Part shown: positions 11,617 through 21,231 of the stretch, one piece after another
Numbering within the stretch: the stretch's first letter is position 1
Layout of the letters: each line of letters opens with the position of its first letter
Assembly: GCF_022539505.1 (NCBI RefSeq)
Contig: NC_061510.1
Coordinates: 231,085,322-231,149,321, forward strand
Origin: Lolium rigidum
Taxonomy: Eukaryota > Streptophyta > Magnoliopsida > Poales > Poaceae
Direction: 5' to 3'
Length of the DNA: 64,000 bases
Translations under genes and position numbers: made by a program
Notes under the pieces: generated by a model
What the model was told of the DNA's origin: nothing
Databases searched by the model: none
What the model saw: only the letters and a program-made list of their open reading frames with translations

Positions 11617-13670
11617 ATGTCTTCGGGTAAATCTTTCTCTCTATCCCTCTCCCTCTTGCTTTCCCTCTCCCATTGTCACATATTGAGGAAAGTTGAGAAA
11701 ACTTAGGGTTAGGGTTAGGGTTTGTAAAGTCCTCATGCCTTTAGAGTGTCTCACACCACAATGCACTTCTCCACTACATTGCTATAGTCTATATTCAAGT
11801 TTATGAGCTTTTGCATGGTTTTGTGGTAGAAAATCTGGGCACATCATCACAACTCGACATACCCGGTCACTCGCCCGGTCGACCGGCCGCTCAACCGACC
11901 GGCCCGGTTCAGGGCCCGGTCAACCGGTCGGAAACCGGCCAGTCCGGTCTGCTATCCGGTTTGACCGGCCTCTGCGCCGAGCTGCCCAGTTTTCGCACAA
12001 ATTCATCACTACACTTGAATATATGCTATGCTCTCTTGGTTTCTCTCTTACTGATGACATGTACACTTACCCCACTGCTATCCTTGCTCTATTCTCTCAT
12101 TCACAGGTAGTTGGAGTGGTGAGCCACCACGTGGCAGTGCTCCCAAGAGAGGAAGGACTGATCCTCCTCGTCGTTCTAGTAGCCGCGTTCCTCCTCAAGC
12201 TCAGCAGGATACTGACATTGGCAGCTCAGCTCGGGGTCGAACCAAGTCTGTTGCTACCAAGCACAAGGATAAGCAAGTTGTCCACGAGGATGATGAGGTA
12301 GTGCCAACCATCAATGTTGGGCTTGCAAACCGTCTTGAGTGGCAGGAATGGAGGACACTGAATCCTTATCGCTTTGAGAAGCCAACTTACACTCGTTCGG
12401 ACAAGGCCTTCTGGACCAACACACAAGCAGCCCTCTGGGAGGGTTTCTATGATTCTCATGAGTTCATGAAGCATGGTAATATTGTATCACCCAAGGCCAT
12501 CAATCCTGACGAGCTTGCCCTGCATGAAGCCACAAAGTATCGTTTTGTGGTTCAAACCTTGAAGGGTCTGGGATTGTATGACCTTGTGTGTCTCAAGCCG
12601 GATGATACCCAAGATGATCCTACCTTTTGTCCCCTCCTTGTCCGCCAGTTTCACTGCACCGTCTTCTTCCATGATGATGAGGACCGCACCCTCACCTGGA
12701 TGACCGGCAAGACGAAGTACTCATGCTCCTACTCTCAGTTCCGTGCAGCCATGGGTTGTGGTGATGACGAGTAATCCGGGATACGGGATTCATTCACGGT
12801 CCGGAGCTTACAAAGGGTGACATCTCTTTCTGCTATCCTGCGAACCCTACACCTGGACCTCCCACTATCTATGGGATGTACTACTCCTATCTGGTACTTG
12901 CCAAGCTGTTCCGTGAGAACCTCATCAGCAAGTCTGGCGACCACAGTGAAGTCCGGAACTATCACCTCAACTTGATGTACTATTGCCATCCTGACAGGGT
13001 AAGGAAGATTGATGGCTGTGATCTAATCTACTGTGAACTGAAGAGAGCCGTTCTGGACCGCATGACTCCTAACTACGCCCAGTATGTTCAGCGGCTCATC
13101 AACTACATTGTTCCCGCTCCTCGGAACGTTCGTGGTGAAAGAGTCATCATGGACCTTTTCAGGTTTCCCATTCAGGAGGCCACTCGTCCAGACGTTCCCT
13201 CCATGATGCCCACCGCTGAGCGCCGCTCAAAGGCACACCATGATCATGATGCTAGCTCCAGTCACTCTCGGCGCTCCCAGCATGGGGCTGCTCGTTTCTT
13301 CACATGCATGTTCCAAATGTGCAAGAACAACAATGATGTTGCACATCAGACTCTTTCTATGACTCAGGAGACACGGAGGCGCCAGAATGAATTCATGGCC
13401 TCAAGGAACCACCCTGTTCCTCCTCCTGGACCTGAGATGGAGCCTGTGGTAGCTCCTCAGTGGGAGATGCCTCTTCTTACCGATGAGATGCTTCAGAACT
13501 TCGACTACTCCGTGTACGCTCATGGTGCTCTTCCTACTAGGGCTGCTCGTGCTCCCACTCCTACTGCTGATGCTGCTGAGGATGCTGATGATGATGCGGG
13601 TGATGATGATGATGCGGCTGATGATGATGCACGCGAGAGCTCCTCCTCGCTTGGGTTTGGTCACTACTGA
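11617..13670 (+). pseudogene. Post-pol (env-position) ORF of Sirevirus, spliced, frameshifted
   Basis: Exon 1 is 11617-11626 (MSSG start) and is followed by a GT-AG intron 11627-12106. Exon 2 opens in frame with SWSGEPPRGSAPKRG, then a basic and Ser/Pro-rich stretch, then a folded-looking part (EWQEWRTLNPYRFEKP onward). It stops at 12772-12774. The homologous reading continues one frame away from about 12775 to the stop at 13668-13670 and ends in a long Asp/Ala-rich acidic tail (about 13560-13640). The original protein would have been about 520 residues. No clear membrane segment or signal peptide is visible, so an envelope role is not supported by this sequence. Function is unknown; the position matches the second ORF known from Sireviruses. 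Confidence 0.75.
11862..11970. repeat. CCGGT palindrome cluster 2 (in intron)
   Basis: Inside the intron of the post-pol ORF. It shares accggtcggaaaccgg with clusters 1 and 3. A short telomere-like run of ttaggg repeats (about 11704-11722) lies upstream in the same intron. Confidence 0.8.
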
Positions 13671-14165
13671 TGGGTGCGCTAGCATCTCTCCTCTTTTCTT
13701 CGCCTTTTTGGTGTTCCGATGCCAAAGGGGGAGAAGAGAGTAGAGTCTAGGACCACGGGGTTCTTTGAATGCCACAAGCCATGGGAGTTGCCTTATTTGG
13801 ATTTTATATGGCTTGTGCTTGTTTACTTTGAGTTTTTCAAGAACCATTTGCTATTTCCAACAATTCATGTATGGATGTGTATGGACGACTATTATGTGTG
13901 CTACTCTATGTTAGGATGTTTATGTGTGCTATGCTTATATATCTTGATATGCACATCTCCATACCATGCTTGTTTCCTAAAGATATTGGGGGAGCTTCTC
14001 ATGTTTCACAAATGGTGCACTTTGCATTCAAACGCAAATTCTCCAAGTGCACACATTATGGGGGAGCTTTCGTAATATCTTATATGGAATCAAGGTTTAG
14101 AGCTTATCATAATATCTATTTGTGACTCTAGCTCGGTTTGTCATCGTATACCAAAAAGGGGAGAT
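13671..14165 (+). other. Multiple polypurine tracts before the 3' LTR
   Basis: Several purine runs occur: aaagggggagaagagag near 13724, tgggggagct near 13988 and 14060, and aaaaaggggagat ending at 14165 against the LTR. Repeated PPTs upstream of the 3' LTR are a known Sirevirus feature. Confidence 0.7.
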
Positions 14166-15304
14166 TGTAAGGGTATTTTACCCTTATCCATTATTTTGGT
14201 AACAATGACACCGTGCTAGTGTATTTGGACTAATACATGACTACTAGATGATTTCCAGGTATTAGCCAAAGAGGTATAAAGGTGTATCAATGGAACAAGA
14301 AGGCTAAAGGAGACCCCCCATTTCAACAACAATCAAAACGGGGTTACAGGAGAAATCCGGTCACCTGCCCGGTCCAACCGGGCCAGCAACCGGCCAGTCC
14401 GGCGTACTGGCCGGTCGACCGGTCGGAAACCGGGCACCAACCGGAGAAGCGCCAGGACGACGCAAAGGTGCTCCGGTCACCAGTCCGGTCTGACCGGCCT
14501 CACGACCGGGCTGTCCGGTCTGTTGTCCGGTCTGACCGGGTTTGTCGGGAAGAATGCTGAGGTGGCAAGTGGCAACGGCCAGATTTTGAAGAACACTATA
14601 AATACCCCTTCTTCTACCTTGGAAGGGTTAGGCAACATACTATAAACTGTTCTTGAGCTCTCTCTCTCTCCTACTCCATTGCTAGAAACACCAAAAGCCT
14701 CAGATCTCCCTCCTCCTCCACCCAAACTCAAATCCCTCCGGGGAATCACTAGAGGAGGACCCGATCTACCGTTCTACCAAGCCAAATCTCATTCCCCCTT
14801 GTATTCATTGAGAAGCTTGCTTCCTAGGGTTCCTTGGAAACCCTAGGTGGGCAAGAGGAGTCCGGAAGCATCCGGGCTGTGGATTTGCTCCGGGCAAGAT
14901 TGTGAAGGTTTGGAGGCTACCTCAAAGTCTACCACAAGTGAGTGAGCTATTCCTTCGTGGGATAGGCTCCGGAGAATAGGGTGAGCCTTCGTGGCGCGGG
15001 GAATCCTTCGTGGGACCTCCACTCCTCCAAACGTGACGTACCTTGTTGCAAAGCAAGGGAACACGGGAATACATCCTCGTCTCCGCGTGCTATCGGTTAT
15101 CTCTAACCGAACTCCTTACTTGTGATTTAAACTGCTCGTGAGAGCCTTCGTGCTTGAGTTAGTTGTATCCTCATATAGGTTGCTTCACCTAGTTTGCATT
15201 AGGCTCATCTTTATATTCCGTAAAGCCTAATATTGCAAAGAAAGAATTAAAATTTGTAGAAACCTATTCACCCCCCCTCTAGGTTTACCATCTCTATACT
15301 TTCA
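14166..15304 (+). repeat. 3' LTR of the Sirevirus-type Copia element
   Basis: A 1139-bp LTR starting tgtaagggtatttta and ending tctatactttca. The third CCGGT palindrome cluster (14356-14541) lies upstream of a TATA box tataaata (14597-14604). The end region has caccccccctctaggt, a sequence also seen reversed in the solo LTR at 26386-26695. The 5' LTR is outside the window, so the TSD cannot be tested. Confidence 0.8.
14597..14604 (+). promoter_or_regulatory. TATA box in Sirevirus LTR
   Basis: The motif tataaata follows the CCGGT palindrome cluster by about 55 bp, fitting a U3 promoter with upstream palindromic elements. Confidence 0.5.
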
Positions 15305-16539
15305 GTTTTCAATGTAATTTTCTCTTTGTGTATGGTTAGGTCATATCAACATGGGAAACGAGGGCTGAGCCCAAGTTCTCACAAGAATCCCTCCGGTGGA
15401 TCCATGGTGGGGGTTTCCCCTTATAAGTCTAGATCCCGTGGAAGGAGTCATCTCGCTTATTCTACAATTTTTTGCAAAATTTATTTTTAGGTCAAAATGT
15501 GTCATTAATTTTATGGGAGGTACGATCTCGCTTTCACGCGATTCCCTCCGGTGAACCCGGTCACGGGCTTTCGCATTGTCTAATTTTATGTGTCTTTTCC
15601 TTCCTTTTTTTCACGCTAAAAAAACCCCACACTTTTTTCTCGCCAAAATATTCCCTCCTTTTTCCCACCTTATATTTCCTGCTCTTTTTTGGACAAAAGT
15701 TCCCTGCTCTTTTTCCCGTACTCTTTTTAGTGCGCATGATGCCCTTCTAGTTCCCTCACAACATCCACCGTCCGCAAGAAACCATCATGATTTAGTAACA
15801 TCGCTTAGATCGAGTGAGGAGTGGATATGGTAGCAGAATAACCACCATGGTTAAATACAATGTGGTAATTTATAAACTTCTTAGGTGATTTCATTCGATT
15901 ATTCGAACAAAAATTAAGCTTAGACCACCTAAGGATCTCCAACATTGCCTATGTATTTTTTAGGACTCCAAACAACACCGAATGGCTTGTAAGAAAGCAC
16001 ATGGTTGAGAATGGCTATGTCCGCCACCGTAGGATATGGCCAGTCTCATCCAGATGATTTATATTCGATGAACAGAAAGAACACACCAAGTGGGATGTAA
16101 CAAAGCACATGGTTGAAACTGATTATGTCCACCGGTGGCTCAGGGAAGCCATGTGTGTTGGGTATCACATGGCCGCTGGATATAGCCAATCTCATTTGGA
16201 CGATTTGTACTCGATGAACATAACAAAAATGTATATGGGAGGAGATAAAGAACACCACCGAGTGAGTTGTGAATTCTGAGTTTGAAAGATGGGCTATATA
16301 TAGGGGCACGAGGGATGAAATATGGAAGGAAGGAAATGACAGGAAACGAATGCGGGAAGGAAAATGCTGGAAACGAAGGCGGGAAGCGTTGTTTCCAGAG
16401 TGTAATCCCTCGTACACTTGGCAATGAAGGGTTGTTTGCTAAATGTTTTCCAACATACCCTCGGCAAAGACATAAGAAATAGCGGGAAAATTCAGGGAAG
16501 GTTCGCTCCCGCGGGAGGAAAAGGGGGTTGAATTTGGGA
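15305..16539. other. Intergenic, repeat-derived, no gene recognised
   Basis: No credible coding region. Two diverged direct copies of a roughly 100-bp module occur at about 15975-16075 and 16085-16220; both contain aagcacatggttga and end near atgaaca. They are probably part of the DNA transposon whose end lies at 16851. Confidence 0.4.
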
Positions 16540-16851
16540 AATTCTTTGTCGAGCGTCTGTCAGGGTAGACTCGTCAAAGCCCCACCGCCGTGACGTCGTC
16601 GCAATTTGTGGCCAGGATTCCCACATGGACTAAATCTTTGCCGAGAATCAATGTTTGTCGAGTGTATGTTGGATTTTGCCGGGTGTTTTCCTCGCCCTTT
16701 GGTGAGTGTTTTCTAGCACTTTACCGAGTAGCGGCAGTGTGCTGAGTGTTTGGTACTTTGACACTTGGAAAGGGAGCTATTTGTCAGAGTTTCGAAAATA
16801 TTACGGTCGGGAAAAATCTCGGTACTCAGCAACAACAGTATTTCGGTAGTG
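16540..16851. mobile_element. CACTA-type transposon terminus
   Basis: Subterminal DNA is rich in variants of the tttgccgagtgtt word typical of CACTA elements. It ends in tatttcggtagtg at 16851, whose reverse complement starts CACTACCGAAATA. The opposite CACTA end is not found in the window and may have been lost. The transposase is absent. Confidence 0.55.
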
Positions 16852-17354
16852 ATTACTCGTGTAGCCATGCCCTGATCCGGGCGCAAATTTCAATGATTTG
16901 ATGAATTCGGTTATTTTGGCGCCTACCAAAATACTCCTACCTTTTACCTCGAAATTCGAATTAAAACAAAATCAAAAATATATATGGCCAATAATTGCAT
17001 TTAGATACATTCGAATTTAGATAAATTTTTGACATCTAAAAATGGACTACTACAAATTAATTCAATGAAAAATAGTCCTGATCCCATCCTTTCCCAACTT
17101 ATTCCTTGTCGACCCCGTCACAAAATCTCGAAGCTGTCCACCGCCAGATACGGAATCAAATCAAATGCGCACGCAGCTCTCCCCGCCCAAAAAGCCCAAA
17201 CGGGATCAACCAGTACTCTCTCGCACAGGCACCGTTGCCGATACCTCCTCTCGCCTCGTCGACCGTGTCTGTCCGTCGTCGCCGAGTTCGATCCAGTCCA
17301 CCGGGCGTCGCCCTGCCGCGCGATCGACTTCGTGGCGGCGCGCGTACGTACGCC
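16852..17354 (+). promoter_or_regulatory. Upstream region of the NAC-like gene
   Basis: An AT-rich first half with a TATA-like tatatatgg near 16978 is followed by a GC-rich, pyrimidine-rich leader up to the ATG at 17355. No specific operator can be supported. The transcription start is unknown. Confidence 0.35.
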
Positions 17355-20221
17355 ATGGAGACCGTCTTGGTGGAGGTGGAGAACGCACCGGCCGCCCGCG
17401 CCGTCATGGAGGAGAAGGTCGTCGTGGAGAATGACGACGGGAGGAACCGGCACGGGTTCCCCTGGGGCTACCACTTCGTTCCCAAGCCCATCGAGCTCAT
17501 CGGCGTCCTGGACGACAAGCGCGCCGGCCGCCGTCTCCCTTACCCTCCCAACATCTTCCACGACGTCAAGATCCTCGAACACCACCCCGCCGACCTCTAC
17601 AGTACGCGCGCACCTCCCACTACTACTTCTTCGCTAACATTACTTGATCTTGTCCATCAATCGAGCGCTCTGAATGAAATCAACCCGTGGTATATATCGG
17701 ATATTTGATCGAACCCGGTGGAGCTTGCAGACGCGTACAGGGGGCACGAGGAGGCCGGGTTCATCTACTTCTTCAGCCGCAGGGTGTTCCCGGAGCCACG
17801 GGGCAACAAGACGAACCCGGTGCGCGCCGCCAAGGGCGGCACCTGGAAGGCCTCGGGGGGCGGCAAGCCGGTGAAGCGCCACCGCGTCGATGTCGGCGTT
17901 CACAACACGTTGGCCTTCTACCAGAAGACCAACAACCCCTCCGGCTTGACCGAGTGGGGCATGCACGAGTACGCCACCATCATTGGACGCAACGGCAAGG
18001 TAAACATCTATCCACATGCGCATCTAGATGGGGTCGGCTACTATATAGCTATGCATACCAAACAGAAATAACAAAGTAAATACCACCCCATGTACCATAA
18101 CATAAGATAATGCTAAAAGGCAATGATGTTTTGACGGTGATACTAGATGACGAGTGAGATAATAAAATTTTCTTCATGATTTTCTAAAAAAATGGCAAAG
18201 CTCAAGATAAAAGATCAATCCAACTTGATCTACAGTCCAAGCAACAAAAAAAGATACTTGTGAATAGTAGCTGCCTTGACGAGAGTGGCAAAATGTAGGA
18301 CGGGCGCCTACATGTAGCCCACTTTTTTTTAAAATGAAATCAAAAGTTTAAAACTTCAAAATAATATGAACAAAAATTATGAATGTAGATAATGATCCAT
18401 TCTATGAGTGTGCAAAAAACCAGTGTGAGATAATCTGTATTCTGGCCAGTGCCAAATTAATATAATTGTAGATGGTGTACAGTGCAACTTTTCAAATCTC
18501 CTAAGATTGTCAGATTTAGTCATTTTCGTGTAGCCTAGAACACTGAGTATTTTGCTTTGAGGTTTTGCAAATTTGTGGAATTAATACGTCATTTACTATA
18601 TCTAGAATTTTTCTCTAGATTTTTTTGAAACTTCAAAGTGTTGTTTCGGAATTTTGATGAATATCAGGCTACATGTAGCCCGGTGTGGTTTCTGCTGCGT
18701 TCACTGCTTACAAGAGTTATTTTTTAACTAGCTACTGTTCACGATGGAATATATCGTTTTTTTCTTTCTCCATGTGCAAACTGAGTCTAAATTTTAAGCT
18801 TATTGATTGTAGATGCATATTGTGCCAATGTTGTCAAATTGGGGAGTTCTCAAATAAATTTGTTGTTTTGTTTTTGCAACATTTGTTGTTGGGATTCCTA
18901 ATAGTAGCTGCCGTACTAGGTCGTACAATGTTGATCGCCGAGAAACCTAAATGGTCGCATTATGCACGTTGCCTTCTATTAGTTCCGAAGCACATCTCAT
19001 CTAGCTAATCTCAGAACCAAACTTGCCGCATCCTGGAGATGCTAGTCGGGACCTCCAACGGCCGCTTTGCTGCCTTGTTTTGTAGTCCAAAACACATAGG
19101 ATTCATATGAATTCAAAACACAAAATGTGTAGTACAAATTGTTTGTTTGCACCATAGGACAAACACAGAACTTCTGCTAAAATGACAAGTCACATGGCGT
19201 AGTTGTGATGGAAACAAAAGGATTTTCCATGAAGTTGGGACTTGAGGTGAATTTTACTTTTTGAATTGCATGTGAAGTAGACTAGGAAAAACTCACATGG
19301 CTTGCAATCCTACGAACTTACTGGCCTAACCAAATTAGAATTTCAGAATTAGAGTGATAGGGTTATGTTTTTCCCTAGTTGTTGCAGGTCGCGGACTTGG
19401 CCTTGTACCGCATCTACAAGAAGAAGGGGGAGAAGGAGAACGAGGAGGGGGAGGAGGAGGAGGAGGAGAAGGCAGGCCAGAACGTTGCTCCCATATCCAA
19501 CGGTTTGTCGAAGTTGGAGGAACTGCCATCACCATGTCCGGCGGCCTCGACCTCACAGGCGCAAGCCAGCGTCGGGCAAGCACATGACTATTACCACCAG
19601 GGCACGTTTCGCGATGCGCCGTCGGCACCGGAGCCAGGCAGCAGCTGGGTGACGCTGATCTCTGCGGACTCACCGGGGCAGCTGCACGCAGGCTGCATGG
19701 GGCAAACAGGTTCACCGCCTGCGCCATTGACGGCGCCCTTGCTGCAGGTAACTACAGAGAATTGCTCGCCCATATCGCCGCTGCCGCAGCCGCTCTGGCT
19801 GCAGGCCCTCTCGCCTATGTTGCCGCAGCACCTGGCCGTCAACGACTTCGCTCTTGCGGATTGGGACAATATGCTACTGCTGCTGCCTCCATCGCCACCA
19901 GCAGCATTTGCGCATGGCCTGCCAACGTCGCAGCAGCAGGATGCCGAGTATCCCGGACCTGCAGACTCGAATGAGCTCCTGAAGATGCTCCAGCCTCCAA
20001 CCCTGCCAGCACCAGACTCCCAAGGCTGCCAAGATGATGAGTTCAAGGTGTGGCCCGAGATGCAGCCGGCTATGAGCCCCTGTTGGTTCCCCATGCCTGG
20101 GGACGACGAATTACCGATGCTAACGGACGAGGAGAACAAGCTCTCATTGGACGAGCTCTTGGCCGGACTGCGCGACGAGGCAGCAATGTCCACAGAGGAA
20201 CCAGCTACCAACGATCAGTAG
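17355..20221 (+). CDS. Divergent NAC-domain transcription factor
   Basis: Exons 17355-17601, 17731-17999 and 19388-20221 give about 449 residues. NAC proteins are plant-specific DNA-binding transcription factors acting in the nucleus. The NAC domain spans about residues 30-185. Subdomain A is unusual (GFPWGYHFVPKPIELIGVL, not the usual PGFRFHPTDEEL). Later blocks are clearer: FIYFFSRRVFPEPRGNKTN, GGTWKASGGGKPVKRHRV, LTEWGMHEYATI and, at the start of exon 3, LALYRIYKKKG. The splice sites are GT-AG, with a 129-bp first intron (phase 1) and a 1388-bp second intron (phase 0). The C-terminal 260 residues begin with a Glu-run and are Pro/Ser/Gln-rich and acidic, like activation regions. Introns at conserved NAC positions support the model. 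An aataaa lies at about 20335. Target genes are unknown. Confidence 0.85.
18305..18682. repeat. Repeat in NAC intron 2 with palindromic tacatgtagcc ends
   Basis: An AT-rich 380-bp block bounded by cctacatgtagccc at the left and ggctacatgtagccc at the right, with internal words (tcagatttagtcattttc) shared with 24985-25230. It looks like a small DNA transposon or unclassified dispersed repeat. No TSD could be fixed. Confidence 0.5.
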
Positions 20222-20914
20222 CAGCTAATTACCAAATTCAAACAAAAAGTAGCAGCTAATTATGGGATGGAGTAGTACCTGATTAAATTGTTAGTAGTCA
20301 CCCTCCTTCCAAATTTACCATAACAAGAATTACGGAATAAAAGGGAGTACAATAGTCTATACTGTTGTACATGACATGCAATTTCTTTAGTGAACATGAC
20401 TTTGTTGATTATCATGGATTGATGGCCGATTTTCTAAATCTTCTAAGTATTTGCAAGTAAATGTTGTAGAGAGTTCCTTTTGTTTCTTTTCTGTTCTAGC
20501 TCTTTCGGTTTATGTTATTTTCAGCTTTGCAGCCTTCCCGTTTCTGTAAACATTGCATCATCTTGACACTCTCTTCTAATACAAATGACAAACACTTTAA
20601 TGTGTGTTTGACAAATAAAATGTTGAAAGAGAGTAGTTAGCAACCCCAAATTTGGAGGGTGAACTTTGGTGAAGGTGTTTGGTTCAAATATGCAACCCAA
20701 GCAAATCACTGCTGGTAATGGAAATGGAATGAGACTGAATGTTGTTTGTTTCGTCAGATTAACAGTATGCACAGTACACTGTTCGGTTTGAGAAAAAACT
20801 TTACGAACAAAAGCAACTACGTATAAGCTTGAACTAGTACGGGTCATTAAAACGGATGGCCTATACTACAAACTATGACAAAGACTTCGCTATAAACAGT
20901 AAGTCAGTTTAATA
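20222..20914 (+). other. 3' flank of NAC-like gene
   Basis: The likely 3' UTR has an aataaa at about 20335-20341. The rest, up to the MITE relic, shows no gene or recognised repeat. Confidence 0.4.
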
Positions 20915-20955
20915 CCCCCTCTGATCCATAGGCACTTATTATGGGTTGGAGGGAG
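20915..20955. mobile_element. 41-bp Stowaway-like MITE relic
   Basis: Flanked by TA on both sides. The ends are ccccctctgatccata and, reversed, ctccctccaacccata, close to the Stowaway terminal consensus. Little remains between the inverted repeats, so this is an internally deleted copy. Confidence 0.6.
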
Positions 20956-21231
20956 TATGAATGAAAGGCTACCGCAGAAGAAAATCAAATCAGAAACATG
21001 CACCTTTTTAGGGGAATCTACCCAACTCAAGCTACGGGAATATTGAACATTGAGCAACTTAGCGGGGAGATCACCTTGTGATAATTGCAGTGGGAACAAA
21101 TTCTAATTCAAAAATCTTAGAGGTCCATACATGACAAGGTAGCACTAATTTTGCTCTCATACTGTGTATTTCTGTCAGCATCTCCATAGATAAACTGAAT
21201 ATGTATGTGACTCTCAGCCTTAGTTAAAGTA

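Larger units (their letters stand above)
8679..15304 (+). mobile_element. Sirevirus-type Copia retrotransposon (3' part)
   Basis: Order: integrase-RT hinge, RT, RNase H, a long spacer, a post-pol ORF with an intron, several polypurine tracts and a 3' LTR. A second long ORF after pol, multiple PPTs and clusters of CCGG palindromes are known marks of plant Sireviruses. The 5' LTR, gag and most of integrase are upstream of the window, displaced by the Gypsy-like insertion. Both ORFs carry a frameshift, so this copy is dead. Confidence 0.85.

Noticed and set aside
11704..11722. Run of ttaggg repeats as an interstitial telomere
   Set aside because: Only about three units, inside a retroelement intron; agggtt words are common in grass 5' regions.
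17118..17585. Long minus-strand and alternative plus-strand frames over the NAC exon 1 region
   Set aside because: High GC keeps several frames open. Only the frame with NAC blocks and conserved splice sites is supported.
19591..20211. 206-codon minus-strand frame opposite NAC exon 3
   Set aside because: It is a mirror of the Pro/Ser/Gln-rich C-terminal part, with no domain of its own.
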